From Thiomicrorhabdus sp033238645 (lineage in GTDB: Bacteria > Pseudomonadota > Gammaproteobacteria > Thiomicrospirales > Thiomicrospiraceae): 64,000 nt of DNA. The position numbers and the translations under genes are program-made. Location of the stretch: assembly GCA_033238645.1 (NCBI GenBank), contig BQXR01000001.1, positions 248,001 through 312,000 of the forward strand, in the 5' to 3' direction. Positions 18,809 to 29,100 of this stretch are shown in pieces; within the stretch, counting starts at the first letter, position 1; every line of letters begins with the position of its first letter. The notes below the pieces were generated by a model, which was given only the letters and a program-made list of their open reading frames with translations, did no database searches and was not told the DNA's origin.

Positions 18809-19786
18809 ATGACAAATAAGAAAACTTTAGATTTAGATGCGATTTTAGCTGGTGGTAATGATAGCGAAAATGAGATTGAAACCGATTACCAAACAGGTTT
18901 TGCAGCCGTAATTGGTCGCCCAAATGTGGGCAAGTCAACCATTATGAATGAGTTGCTGGGTCAGAAATTGAGTATTACATCGCATAAGCCACAAACAACA
19001 CGTCACCGTATTCACGGCATCTATACGACACCTGAACACCAAATTATCTATGTAGATACCCCTGGTATGCACTTAGGAGGTGAAAAATCGATCAACGAAT
19101 ATATGAACAAGACCGCCAACAGTGCTTTTGCCGATGTTGATGTAATTCTGTTTGTCGTTGAAGCGGGTCGCTGGACCAAAGAAGATGAAGCCGTTGCTAA
19201 GAAGCTAGAAGGTATTGAAACGCCAGTAGTTGTTTTGATGAATAAAATAGATAACTACAAAAATAAAGAAGACCTATTTCCATTTTTAGAAACGGTGGGT
19301 AAAAATGTTCAGATGGATACTTTGATTCCCATCTCTGCCTATAAAAAAAGTGGATTAGATCTGATCAAACAAGAGGTGCTTAAGTACCTGCCTAAACAAG
19401 CCCCTATTTTTCCAGAAGAGTATATTACGGATCGTTCGCAACGTTTTTTAGCGTCAGAGATCATTCGCGAAAAGCTAATGCGTACCTTGGGTGAGGAAGT
19501 GCCTTACGGTTCAACCGTTGAGATTGAACAGTTTAAGTTTGATAAGGACGAAGATCGCTGGTTGGTTAATGCATTAATTTTGGTTGAGCGTAAAGGCCAG
19601 AAGCAGATCGTTATCGGTAAGAAAGGTGCTCTGATTAAAGAGATGGGCATTCAGGCACGTAGAGACCTGATTGCACTACTTGACGGTCGTGTGCATTTAG
19701 AACTTTGGGTTAAAGTTAAAGCAAACTGGTCTGATGATGCACGTGCATTGGCCAGTTTGGGATATGACGATAACTACAGTAGTTAA
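18809..19786 (+). CDS. era: GTPase Era
   Basis: The 325-residue protein has about 28 extra N-terminal residues (acidic, beginning MTNKKTLDLDAILAGG) before the G1 motif GRPNVGKST. G3 is DTPGMH and G4 NKID. The C-terminal KH domain carries IGKKGALIKEMGIQARRDL, which binds the 3' end of 16S rRNA. Era assists 30S subunit maturation. GATAGCGATATG precedes the start. The N-terminal extension is a mild oddity. Confidence 0.97.
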   Translation: MTNKKTLDLDAILAGGNDSENEIETDYQTGFAAVIGRPNVGKSTIMNELLGQKLSITSHKPQTTRHRIHGIYTTPEHQIIYVDTPGMHLGGEKSINEYMNKTANSAFADVDVILFVVEAGRWTKEDEAVAKKLEGIETPVVVLMNKIDNYKNKEDLFPFLETVGKNVQMDTLIPISAYKKSGLDLIKQEVLKYLPKQAPIFPEEYITDRSQRFLASEIIREKLMRTLGEEVPYGSTVEIEQFKFDKDEDRWLVNALILVERKGQKQIVIGKKGALIKEMGIQARRDLIALLDGRVHLELWVKVKANWSDDARALASLGYDDNYSS

Positions 19787-19792
19787 TTGTCT

Positions 19793-19832
19793 CGCTACAC
19801 AATCATATTTATTGTGTAGCGCTGTGTTTTTT
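19793..19832 (+). terminator. Hairpin between era and recO
   Basis: CGCTACACAAT and its exact complement form an 11-base stem across a 7-base loop, followed a few bases on by T7. It is probably an attenuator or terminator splitting the operon. Confidence 0.7.
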
Positions 19833-19875
19833 TGGTTCAATGATGTAGTCATTTAGATAGGGCGAGTAGTTTTTA

Positions 19876-20595
19876 ATGGAGATAGAGCAACTGGCCTTTG
19901 TTTTGCACTCTCGCCCTTATCGTGAAACCAGTGTCTTAGTGACCTTTTTCTCGCCTGACTATGGTAAGTTTAATGGCGTTGTCCGTGGAGTAAGAGGGGG
20001 GCGAAAAACATCCTCTCAAAAATCAGCCATACTGCAACCCTTTCAGTTACTCACGATTCAATGGCGAGAGCGAGCGAATAAAACCTCTGACTTAGTCTCA
20101 ATTCAACAGTTCGAACTTGCTAACCTAGGTTTTCCTTTAAGCGGTGATGCCAGTATTTGTGGTCTGTATCTAAATGAACTGCTTTATCGGTTATTATTCC
20201 CTCAGGTTGCCGCAGAGCCTCTGTTTGAACACTATCAAAAAGCACTCTATCAACTGCTCTCGGCCAAAAATAGAAATGAACAAGCCTGGTCCCTGCGTCA
20301 GTTTGAGCATCAGTTATTAAATGAGTTGGGTCAGGCTTTGGTTTGTGATGTAGATCTCTACCAGCAACCGATTGATGCGCAAGCAGATTACTACTTCTAT
20401 CCTGAGACAGGTGCTATTAAAGTCGAGATGGATAGTCTAGCAACGGGTATTGCCATCAGTGGCCAGTGTTTAACAGTTCTGGCACAACAATCCTACTGCG
20501 AAGCCTGTCTACCGCAGTTAAAACAGTTATTTAGAACTATATTAAATCAGTATTTGGGTGATAAACCCATAATGACACGTCAGCTTTTTAGGTAG
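19876..20595 (+). CDS. recO: DNA repair protein RecO
   Basis: The 239-residue protein has the RecO N-terminal OB fold (AFVLHSRPYRETSVLVTFFSP) and VVRGVRGGRKTSS, then the helical domain (LYLNELLYRLL). RecO, with RecR, loads RecA onto SSB-covered gaps. It is in its standard position between era and pdxJ. The family zinc cysteines are not clearly present, as is common in gammaproteobacterial RecO. Confidence 0.92.
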   Translation: MEIEQLAFVLHSRPYRETSVLVTFFSPDYGKFNGVVRGVRGGRKTSSQKSAILQPFQLLTIQWRERANKTSDLVSIQQFELANLGFPLSGDASICGLYLNELLYRLLFPQVAAEPLFEHYQKALYQLLSAKNRNEQAWSLRQFEHQLLNELGQALVCDVDLYQQPIDAQADYYFYPETGAIKVEMDSLATGIAISGQCLTVLAQQSYCEACLPQLKQLFRTILNQYLGDKPIMTRQLFR

Positions 20596-20635
20596 CCGTG
20601 TTATTAATTCAAGAAGTTATTAAAAGGAAAAATTC

Positions 20636-21382
20636 ATGAATCCAATTTACCTAGGTTTGAATATCGATCACGTTGCCACTCTAAGACAAGCGCGTGGTAC
20701 GTCTTACCCTGATCCGATTAAAGCGGCATTGGATGCTGAGATGGCAGGGGCAGATAGTATTACGCTGCATTTGCGTGAAGATCGTCGTCATATTCAAGAT
20801 GAAGATGTAGTTCGTCTCTCGGCAATGCGTCAAACCAAAGTAAACCTTGAGATGGCTGCGACTGAAGAGATGGTAAAAATTGCCATTGAGAATAAGCCAG
20901 AAGATATCTGTCTTGTACCAGAGAAGCGTGAAGAGCTAACCACAGAGGGTGGGTTAGATGTGGCAGGCCAAATGCCATGGCTAACGGATATTTGTGCCCA
21001 TTTAGCGGCGGCAGATTGCCGTGTGTCTCTATTTATTGATCCTGATGAAAAGCAGATTGAAGCAGCTAAAGAAGTCGGTGCACCCGTGATAGAACTGCAC
21101 ACAGGAACTTATGCTGAATTAACTAAACCAGCAGAGATAGAATCAGAATTAGAACGTATTCGCCATGCAGCTGAGTATGCTACCCGTTTAGGGCTTGTTG
21201 TTAATGCTGGGCACGGTTTGCACTACCATAATGTTCAAGCAATCGCGGCGATTAAAGAGATTGAAGAGTTAAATATTGGTCATGCGATTATTGCACAAGC
21301 GGTCTTCTCTGGCCTACCAGAATCAATCCGTGAAATGAAACGTATTATGGTTGAAGCGCGTCAGCAAGCTTACTTAAAGTAA
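20636..21382 (+). CDS. pdxJ: Pyridoxine 5'-phosphate synthase
   Basis: The 248-residue TIM-barrel enzyme makes pyridoxine 5'-phosphate from deoxyxylulose 5-phosphate and amino-acetone phosphate, the last ring-forming step of de novo vitamin B6 synthesis. The start NIDHVATLRQARGT, the loop GADSITLHLREDRRHI and VNAGHGLHYHNV are diagnostic. AAAAGGAAAAATTC gives a good ribosome-binding site. acpS follows after 31 bases. Confidence 0.98.
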   Translation: MNPIYLGLNIDHVATLRQARGTSYPDPIKAALDAEMAGADSITLHLREDRRHIQDEDVVRLSAMRQTKVNLEMAATEEMVKIAIENKPEDICLVPEKREELTTEGGLDVAGQMPWLTDICAHLAAADCRVSLFIDPDEKQIEAAKEVGAPVIELHTGTYAELTKPAEIESELERIRHAAEYATRLGLVVNAGHGLHYHNVQAIAAIKEIEELNIGHAIIAQAVFSGLPESIREMKRIMVEARQQAYLK

Positions 21383-21413
21383 TCTTTAGAAATATCAGGA
21401 AAAGGGTTGTAAC

Positions 21414-21794
21414 GTGATTGTCGGAGTCGGAACTGATATTGTTGATGTAGATCGTATTGCAAAAGTCTATGCTAGACAAGGCGATGCGTTTGTTAAAAGG
21501 CTGCTTTCTGAAGATGAACAGCTTGAACTAGTTGATCAACGCTATCCTGAACGTTTTTTAGCAAAACGTTGGGCACTCAAAGAGGCTGTTTCTAAGGCCT
21601 TGGGTACTGGAATTGCGCAGGGGGTCTGCTTTAAAGATATGACTATTGGTCATAAAGCCTCTGGTCAGCCCATCCTTGTTTTATCGGGAACAACGCTTGA
21701 AAAATCTGATGCATTAGGTATTGCCGCTTGGTCCATTAGTGTCAGTGACGAAAAGCATCATACTGTGGCTTTTGTGGTCGCTGAATCTAAATAG
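21414..21794 (+). CDS. acpS: Holo-[acyl-carrier-protein] synthase
   Basis: The 126-residue protein starts with GTG at 21414. It transfers phosphopantetheine from CoA to ACP. The metal-binding GVGTDIVDVDRI and the KRWALKEAVSKALGTGI motif are complete. It follows pdxJ as in E. coli. The coding sequence contains GCGCAGGGGG on the plus strand, a near variant of the G-run word. Confidence 0.97.
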   Translation: MIVGVGTDIVDVDRIAKVYARQGDAFVKRLLSEDEQLELVDQRYPERFLAKRWALKEAVSKALGTGIAQGVCFKDMTIGHKASGQPILVLSGTTLEKSDALGIAAWSISVSDEKHHTVAFVVAESK

Positions 21795-21839
21795 TAAGTG
21801 ATTAAAACACCTCTTCTATTGTTCTCTAAGGTTTAATAT

Positions 21840-22205
21840 ATGAAACTTCAACTTCCTTTAATCGGTACTCAAACGGTCGTATGCAATGGTAGTTTGTGCC
21901 TGCCATTAGCTGAATTTTTCAACTCTCAGCTCTGTGATATTGACCGCCAACTGGTTAGGGATCTCAGCTTTATCAGTCAGCTAGCGCACTATAAAGAAGG
22001 TATGAAAATTTCGCATGTAGCCTACTTGCAAGAGAATCGTTTTCAAGTGCACTTTGTCTATACTTGGCATATCTTTCAAGGGTGCATAGGTCTGGATGAG
22101 ACAGGGGAGATGAAGGATAAAGCTAACTTTACTGTATCCAATCTCGGTGAGATTCAGCTAGATCTGAGTGCTTTTCAAGCCCAATCAACCGCAGATGAAC
22201 TTTAA
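21840..22205 (+). CDS. Hypothetical protein, 121 residues
   Basis: I do not recognise the family. The product is soluble, with no signal peptide or membrane segment, and has four Cys in the first half (VVCNGSLC, SQLCDID) plus one in QGCIG. It reads like a compact beta-rich domain (ENRFQVHFVYTWHIFQGCIGL). It lies 45 bases after acpS and 41 before the DUF445 gene, in the same direction, so it is probably transcribed with them. Composition matches the neighbours, which supports a real gene. Confidence 0.55.
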   Translation: MKLQLPLIGTQTVVCNGSLCLPLAEFFNSQLCDIDRQLVRDLSFISQLAHYKEGMKISHVAYLQENRFQVHFVYTWHIFQGCIGLDETGEMKDKANFTVSNLGEIQLDLSAFQAQSTADEL

Positions 22206-22246
22206 ACAACTAAACGTACTCAATAGATAATAGAGATTTAAAACCG

Positions 22247-22951
22247 ATGAATAAAAGTATCTTAACTAACTTAATTGCTGCCACTGTTCTTGCCTTAGGT
22301 TGGGGTCTCAAAGATGACCTTCTCATGATGATCGGTCTATTTGCCTTGTCAGGTGCGCTTACCAACTGGCTAGCGATTCATATGCTATTTGAGAAAGTTC
22401 CGGGTCTAATTGGCTCAGGCGTCATTCCAAATCGTTTTGAAGCCTTTAAAGAGGCCATTAAAACCCTAATGATGGAGCAGTTCTTCACCCAAGAGAACAT
22501 CGATAGATTTCTAGCAGGGGGAGGCTCTCAATCAAAACTTAATCTAGGGCCTGTTATCAAGAAAGTAGATCTTTCACCCTCATTTGATCGATTGATTGAT
22601 GTGATTATGAACTCCTCTTTCGGTAGCATGCTGGGTATGCTGGGGGGGGCTGAAGCCTTAACCCCCCTTAAAGAGCCTTTTATCATGAGTATGAAAGAGT
22701 CAATTATTGAGATTACAGAGAAAGACTCATTTAACCAACTACTCCAAGAACAGATAGATCAACCAGAAGTAATGCAAGATATTCAAAGCAAGGTTGCAGA
22801 GATTATTGATGCACGTCTTGAAGAGTTAACGCCACAGCTCGTTAAAGAGATGGTACAAACAATGATTAGAGAGCACCTAGGTTGGCTGGTTGTTTGGGGT
22901 GGTGTCTTCGGTGGAATTATCGGACTTATCTCCTCGCTGATTGTTTTGTAA
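22247..22951 (+). CDS. DUF445-family membrane protein
   Basis: The 234-residue protein has a hydrophobic N-terminus (about 5-45), the DUF445-type segment ALTNWLAIHMLFEKVPGLIGSG, an alpha-helical middle, and a C-terminal membrane segment (about 212-232). It is shorter than the usual 400-residue members and resembles the short gammaproteobacterial form. Function is unknown. Plus-strand G-runs at 22517-22521 (after AGCA) and 22642-22649 encode Gly codons. The gene ends the operon-like run begun at lepA. Confidence 0.75.
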   Translation: MNKSILTNLIAATVLALGWGLKDDLLMMIGLFALSGALTNWLAIHMLFEKVPGLIGSGVIPNRFEAFKEAIKTLMMEQFFTQENIDRFLAGGGSQSKLNLGPVIKKVDLSPSFDRLIDVIMNSSFGSMLGMLGGAEALTPLKEPFIMSMKESIIEITEKDSFNQLLQEQIDQPEVMQDIQSKVAEIIDARLEELTPQLVKEMVQTMIREHLGWLVVWGGVFGGIIGLISSLIVL

Positions 22952-22991
22952 CGCTTAAAATTAATAATCAGCTGATCCATCATCGATGTAT

Positions 22992-23017
22992 TAAAACTTA
23001 CCTTTTGGTGAGTTTTA
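22992..23017 (+). terminator. Probable terminator after the DUF445 gene
   Basis: AAAACTTACC pairs with GGTGAGTTTT (one G-T pair) across a TTTT loop. The following sequence is only moderately T-rich. Confidence 0.5.
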
Positions 23018-23225
23018 AGTTTCAAGTAGCTGTTTTGATACACTGTTGTTTAGGTAAAACCATTCATGCTGATAATGGCTGGTAGAAGGGCTTTTATAAA
23101 TTATTTTTAGCTGGTTGAATATTTAAGAAGGACACTCACCCAGTCAATTTTATTTAGTCAGAAAAAAAGCACTGAGATGTGCTATTATCCAGACCATCTT
23201 AAATTTAGTCTTTCCTGAGAGTTTA

Positions 23226-23588
23226 GTGTACAAACGTTTTCTGTCTTTTATCTTGTTAACTTTAATGGCTATACAGTCGGTTAACGCGACGGCTGATGTT
23301 TATCACTCTGAAGATGAATCCTCTTTTTTTAGTACAAGCCTGCATGACCCCATAAAGAATAGCGCTATATCCCCTTCTGATTTATTAGAACAAGCTTATA
23401 ATCAAACGCCTGGTTCATGTGACAATCATGACGTTTGTCACTCTAATTGCAGTTTACAACTACACTATTTACCAGATAGTTGCTTAGCTATTTCAGAGGC
23501 TCGTATTGCAGGTTTGCTTAATAATAACTCTCGAAACCTATGGGTTGACTCTCAATCCTCTTCTCTATTTCGTCCTCCAAGAACTTAA
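23226..23588 (+). CDS. Small exported protein ahead of the efflux operon (CzcI-like)
   Basis: A 120-residue protein with a signal peptide (KRFLSFILLTLMAIQSVNATA). Its centre is rich in Cys and His (GSCDNHDVCHSNCSLQLHYLP) and it ends in FRPPRT. Small periplasmic proteins with a Cys/His cluster and a proline-arginine tail commonly precede czcCBA operons (CzcI type) and are thought to modulate metal efflux. I assign it by that pattern and by its position 78 bases before the outer-membrane channel gene, not by strong sequence recognition. The start is GTG. Confidence 0.55.
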   Translation: MYKRFLSFILLTLMAIQSVNATADVYHSEDESSFFSTSLHDPIKNSAISPSDLLEQAYNQTPGSCDNHDVCHSNCSLQLHYLPDSCLAISEARIAGLLNNNSRNLWVDSQSSSLFRPPRT

Positions 23589-23666
23589 CCCGTTTTAATT
23601 TTTAAGTATTAAGTCGCTTTATTTAAGAGCGTCTAGATTTTAAACATTTAAAAATGTGGTATCAGC

Positions 23667-25007
23667 ATGTTAATAATTTTAAAAGTACCCACTGTGTTGG
23701 GTACTGTCTTAACTAAAAAGCTCTTTTTGGGCTTTCTATCCAGTGTGTTTATTTTAGGTTCTATCAGCCACAGTGTTGCTTCAGAAGTACCATTGACACT
23801 GAATCAGGCACTTAAAAGAACTTTAGATTTTAATCCCTCTTTGAAAATTTATGATGTGAAAACGCAGGTTTTGCAGGGGCACCTTGCAACCGCTCGATTG
23901 AATCCAAGTTATCAGCTGGGTCTCGATCTTGATAATGTCGTGGGTTCTGGTGACTTTAATGGTTTGAGTCGTTCTGAGTTAACAATCTCTTTGTCTTCAG
24001 TGATCGAATTGGGCGATAAACCCGCTTCTAGAACGCAGGTGGTGGAGAGTCGACAGTCTTTTTTACACGTTCAAAAACAGGCAGAATCTTTGGCGTTATT
24101 AGGGTTAACGACTCGACGCTATATTGATGTTTTGAGTGCGCAGGCCTTGTTGGAATTAGCCGAAGAGAAGCTAACACTCGCTAAGTCAGCGTATATTTTA
24201 GTGACCAAACGTGTTAAAGCTGGAGCAACACCAGACTTAGAGGCGAAGCGTGCGCATACGGCGATTGTGCGGGCTGAGTTGAGTTATTCAGCGGAGTTAC
24301 AAAAACTGGTATTTGCTAAAGTTGCTTTGGCCAATAGCTGGGGGGCGACTGAGGTTAATTTTGATTTTGTCGAGGGATCGCTTTATCAGTTTTCTCAAGA
24401 TGTGTCATTTGAAAGCCTTTATGCAAAGGTTAAGAGTAACCCAATGATTCTGCTGTTAGCGGCAGAGCAGAGAGTTAAGGCATCAGAATATCGACTGGCT
24501 CAAGTACGGTCAAAGCTGGATATTGATTGGCAGATTGGGTTTCGTCGTTTTGAAGAGTCGAGTGATGTCGCTTTGGTGGCGGGGCTAAGTATTCCGTTAT
24601 ATAAAGATAATAGGCAGGTTGGTTTAATACAGTCAGCAAAAGCAGAAGTTGAGCAGATAAAAATGCAAAAGGAGCTGGCACTGTTGCCACTCTATTTACA
24701 GCTTTATAGTGCGTACTCGCACCGCCAGCAAGCACTGTTAACGGTTAAGCAGTTCCAAGAGGTGGTTGTACCAGAGTTAAAGCAAGTATTAGATGAGACA
24801 CAGTTGGCTTATCAAAATGGGCTTTATGGCTATCTGGAATACATTACCTCAAGACACGAGTTACTGAGCGCCAAAAAAACCTTAATTGAGTCTGCAGCTG
24901 CAGGACTTAAATACGGACTAGAAATAGAACAACTCATTGCAGAGCCTTTGTCTGTATTGGATGAGAGCGAGAATAAGATGACAGGAAAAATTAATTATGA
25001 AAAATAA
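23667..25007 (+). CDS. czcC: Outer-membrane channel of a heavy-metal RND efflux system (CzcC-like)
   Basis: A 446-residue TolC-superfamily protein with an N-terminal signal (hydrophobic to about residue 38, cleavage after VAS likely) and two OEP repeats. Landmarks are LTLNQALKRTLDFNPSL and RVKAGATPDLEAKRA, with a matching second half ending in YQNGLYGYLEYI. It forms the outer-membrane exit duct. The adaptor gene begins inside its last 11 bases, showing translational coupling. Confidence 0.88.
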   Translation: MLIILKVPTVLGTVLTKKLFLGFLSSVFILGSISHSVASEVPLTLNQALKRTLDFNPSLKIYDVKTQVLQGHLATARLNPSYQLGLDLDNVVGSGDFNGLSRSELTISLSSVIELGDKPASRTQVVESRQSFLHVQKQAESLALLGLTTRRYIDVLSAQALLELAEEKLTLAKSAYILVTKRVKAGATPDLEAKRAHTAIVRAELSYSAELQKLVFAKVALANSWGATEVNFDFVEGSLYQFSQDVSFESLYAKVKSNPMILLLAAEQRVKASEYRLAQVRSKLDIDWQIGFRRFEESSDVALVAGLSIPLYKDNRQVGLIQSAKAEVEQIKMQKELALLPLYLQLYSAYSHRQQALLTVKQFQEVVVPELKQVLDETQLAYQNGLYGYLEYITSRHELLSAKKTLIESAAAGLKYGLEIEQLIAEPLSVLDESENKMTGKINYEK

Positions 25008-26118
25008 ACAGATGATAAAACCACTAATTTTTGTAGGCTTGTTGGGGGCTTTTTTATGGCCTAATGCGATATTAGCGGGTAAAGATGGGCATGTACACTC
25101 TGCACAAGAGTCTCATCAGAATGAGATAGATAAACATGCTTCGCATAAAGAGGAAGTTCATCAAGAGAGTAGGCATGAAGGGAATGATGAGCATGATGAG
25201 CATGATGAACATGATGAACATGATGAACATGATGAACATGATGAACATGATGAACATGATGAACATGATGAACATGATGAACATGATGAACATGATGAAC
25301 ATGATGAACAAGTTGATCGATCTGAAATCTCAGCAGAATTGGCTCAAAAAATAGGCATTACTACTCAGGTTGCCAAGTCAGGTATTTTAAATCTAACAAA
25401 GACGCTTCATGGCGTAGTGGCCGTAGATCCGAGCCGAATGACTCATATTAAGGCTAGATTTCCAGGATTGATTACCAAGGTTAAAGTTAAGGTGGGCGAT
25501 CAGGTTAAAAAAGGCCAAATTTTGGCTGAGATAGAGGCAAATCAAAGCTTGAAGCGTTATCAAATTAGATCTCCTTTTGCGGCAATGGTCATTGCGCGTC
25601 ATGCAAATTCAGGAGAGCTTGCAGATCAAACAACCCTATTTACGCTGGCAAATTATGATCAAGTATTAGCCGAGTTTAAGGTGTTTCCAAATCAGATGGC
25701 ATCGGTTAAAAAAGGTCAGTGGGTTACGGTTTCGTCTGAGACGGAAACTGATCGAAGTCGCATCAATTATTTATTAGCCAGCCAAAACCAACAGCCTTTT
25801 AAAATTGCACGAGTCACTTTAGATAATGAGCAGGGGGGGTGGGCTCCTGGCGTATGGTTAACTGGCAAAGTTAGTGTTAGTGAAGCAGAGGTACCGTTAT
25901 TAGTTGATAACCGTGCAATACAGATATTTGAAGGCAGTAGTGTCGTATTTATAAAAGAGGGTGAGTTTTATGAAGCACGACCACTCAAGTTAGGTCATCG
26001 GGATGATGTGAATACGCAAGTCCTATCAGGTCTGGAAGCTGGTAGCGTCTATGTGGTTGAGAACAGCTATCTGATTAAGGCAGATATTGAGAAGTCGAGT
26101 GCGGCTCATGAACATTAA
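24997..26118 (+). CDS. czcB: Periplasmic adaptor of the metal efflux system (CzcB-like) with a His-Asp-Glu repeat
   Basis: A 373-residue membrane-fusion protein. It has an N-terminal signal or anchor (residues 8-28), a His-rich linker containing 13 tandem HDE triplets at about 66-104, then the usual barrel and lipoyl parts (FPGLITKVKVKVGDQVKKGQILAEIEAN) and a C-terminal beta domain. CzcB proteins bridge the RND pump and the outer-membrane channel and bind metal in the periplasm. The repeat would add a flexible metal-binding arm. EQGG is encoded through GAGCAG and seven G at 25828-25839. Confidence 0.88.
   Translation: MKNKQMIKPLIFVGLLGAFLWPNAILAGKDGHVHSAQESHQNEIDKHASHKEEVHQESRHEGNDEHDEHDEHDEHDEHDEHDEHDEHDEHDEHDEHDEHDEHDEQVDRSEISAELAQKIGITTQVAKSGILNLTKTLHGVVAVDPSRMTHIKARFPGLITKVKVKVGDQVKKGQILAEIEANQSLKRYQIRSPFAAMVIARHANSGELADQTTLFTLANYDQVLAEFKVFPNQMASVKKGQWVTVSSETETDRSRINYLLASQNQQPFKIARVTLDNEQGGWAPGVWLTGKVSVSEAEVPLLVDNRAIQIFEGSSVVFIKEGEFYEARPLKLGHRDDVNTQVLSGLEAGSVYVVENSYLIKADIEKSSAAHEH
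25192..25308 (+). repeat. Tandem 9-base repeat, 13 units, inside czcB
   Basis: Thirteen uninterrupted copies of CATGATGAA (the first ends GAG) encode His-Asp-Glu 13 times. The near identity of units means slippage in steps of 9 bases would change arm length without breaking the frame. Confidence 0.97.
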
Positions 26119-26154
26119 ATTACTGACAGAACCTGCTTATAAAAGAGAGTTAAT

Positions 26155-29100
26155 ATGATAGAAGCTATTTTACGGATGTCGATTAATCGACGCTGGCTGA
26201 TGATGTCTTTTTTATTAGTCATTATTGGAACAGGGTTATGGAGTTATCAAAAACTACCGATTGATGCAGTGCCTGATATTACTAATGTTCAGGTTCAGGT
26301 AAATACGGCAGCACCTGGGTATTCGCCTTTAGAAACCGAACAACGAATCACTTATTTGGTTGAGTCCGCACTTGCGGGCTTACCAAAGTTATCTTATACA
26401 CGTTCACTATCACGTTACGGAATATCACAAGTGACTGTGGTCTTTGATGAGAAAACAGATCTCTATTTTGCCCGTAATCTCATTAGCGAGCGTTTGGCGA
26501 ATATAAAAAGTGAACTACCTGATGGTTTAGAGCCAAAGCTTGGGCCTATCGCCACTGGGTTAAGTGAAATATTTATGTATACGGTTGAGGCAGAAGCTGG
26601 ATTGCTTAAGCCAAATGGTCTACCTTATACGGCAATGGATCTACGAGAGATTCAAGATTGGATTATTAAACCTCAGTTAGGTTTGGTATCGGGTGTGGTT
26701 GAGGTGAATACCATTGGAGGCTATAACAAGCAGTATCACATTACGCCTGATCCGCTGAAAATGTTAAGTTTTAATATCTCGTTTACTGATATTCAGCAAG
26801 CACTTCATAAAAATAATAGTAACCGTGGGGCAGGCTATATAGAGAGTGCGGGGCAAGAGTTACTTGTGCGCTCTGTCGGGCAGCTTAAAAACATAACAGA
26901 GATTGAACAGGTTGTTGTTAAGGTGATTAATAACACCCCTGTTATGATCAAAGATGTGGCTGAAGTAGCGATTGGTAAGGAGCTACGGACGGGTGCTGCG
27001 ATGCGGGATGGTCATGAAACCGTGGTAGGCACAGCGATGATGTTGGTTGGAGAAAACTCCCGAAGTGTATCGAAGGCCGTCGCGGAAAAGTTAGCGGTGA
27101 TTCAGGCCTCTCTGCCTGAGGGGATTAGTGCTCAAGCTGTTTATGATCGAACCGTTCTGGTTGACAAAGCAATTGATACTGTGCAGAAAAACCTAGTTGA
27201 AGGCGCACTGTTAGTCATTGTGGTTCTATTTCTCTTATTGGGTAATATTCGTGCAGCACTGATCACGGCAGCAGTGATTCCACTGTCAATGTTGATTACT
27301 ATTTCTGGAATGGTAGAAGCAGGTGTTTCGGCTAACTTAATGAGTTTAGGCGCATTAGATTTTGGTCTGATTGTTGATGGCACCGTGATCATTGTCGAAA
27401 ATGCGATTAGACGGTTAGCGGAAGCACAAAGAACTCAGGCAAACCTATCTAAGTCAGATCGTTTAGAGATTGTGTTTGAGGCCACTAATGAAGTAATTCG
27501 ACCCAGTCTATTTGGTGTACTGATTATTACCGTCGTCTATATTCCACTGTTCTCATTGACAGGGGTAGAAGGTAAAATGTTTGAGCCGATGGCTGCTACC
27601 GTCGTGATGGCATTATTAGCAGCACTGTTTATTTCAGTTACTATTGTCCCTGCTGCCATAGCTCTGTTTATGACGGGAAAAATAACGGAAGAAGAGAGTC
27701 TAGTTATCTCTTCAACCAAAAAAGTCTATGAGCCACTACTTAAGTTGGCTTTGCGGTTTAAGTTACTGGTTTTATCCGTTACGGTTAGTTTAGTTGTGCT
27801 CTCTGGTTGGTTAGCAAGTACCTTAGGCTCTGAGTTTATTCCTAGCTTAAATGAGGGGGATATCGCTCTACATGCCATGAGAATTCCTGGAACGGGGATT
27901 GATCAGTCGGTGGAGATGCAATCTCTATTAGAGGAGCGGATTAAAGCTTTTCCACAAGTAGAGACGGTTTTTTCTAAAATAGGGACTGCAGAAGTGGCAA
28001 CCGATGCGATGCCGCCAAGTGTGGCTGATACTCTTGTGATGTTAAAACCCAGAGCTTTGTGGCCAGACCCAGAACTGTCGAAGGAAGCTTTAGTGAAGCA
28101 GATGGAGACCGAGCTGAAAAAATTACCAGGCAATAACTATGAGTTTACTCAGCCGATTCAAATGCGCTTTAATGAGTTGATTTCAGGGGTAAGAGCGGAT
28201 GTTGGGATTAAGGTCTTTGGTGATGATTTAGATCAGTTAATCAGTACCGCAGAAGATATTCTTAAAGTGGTTCAATCTGTGGAAGGGGCTTCAGATGCAC
28301 GTCTTGAGCAGGTAACAGGCTTGCCAATGTTATCCATTACCCCAAAGCGATTAGTGATGTCTCGTTATGGATTGGATGTTGAAAGCCTACAGAATACGGT
28401 TGCTAGTGCGATTGGTGGTTCAGATTCAGGTCTGATTTTTGAAGGTGACAGACGATTTAAATTAGTGATTCGCTTACCTGAGTCTATTAGAACAGATGTT
28501 GATCAACTGGGTGATCTACCTGTAGTTTTACCTAATGGAGGTTATGTACCTCTATCAGAAGTTGCTTTATTAGAAGTCGCTCCCTCGCCAAATCAAATTA
28601 GTCGTGAAGATGGTAAAAGACGAGTGGTGGTAACGACCAATGTTCGTGGTCAAGACCTTGGTACTTTTGTTACCGAAGTTCAGCAACGAATCAGTGCGGA
28701 AGTGACTATTCCCGCAGGATACTGGTTAGGCTATGGCGGCACATTTGAGCAACTGCAATCTGCCACTAAAACGCTGTCTATTGTTGTACCGATTACCTTA
28801 GTCATTATTTTAGGCTTACTGATCATGGCATTTGGTTCAGTTAAAGATGCACTTATTATCTTTACAGGGGTGCCACTGGCATTAACTGGTGGAGTGATTG
28901 CTTTGTGGCTAAGAGATATGCCTTTGTCTATCTCTGCAGGTGTTGGTTTTATTGCACTTTCAGGGGTTGCGGTACTTAATGGTTTGGTGATGTTAAGTTT
29001 TATCCGCACCTACTGGCATGAGACAGGTGATTTAGCAAAAGCGGTCGTTGAAGGTGCAATGATTCGCTTGCGTCCCGTTTTAATGACAGCTTTGGTTGCG

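Noticed and set aside
22882..23085. ORF ending HADNGW, hinting at an IS30-type transposase
   Set aside because: It overlaps the DUF445 gene and only a few residues resemble a transposase. No other IS feature is nearby.
25072..25311. Antisense ORF of repeated FIM residues opposite czcB
   Set aside because: It is a shadow of the 9-base tandem repeat read backwards.
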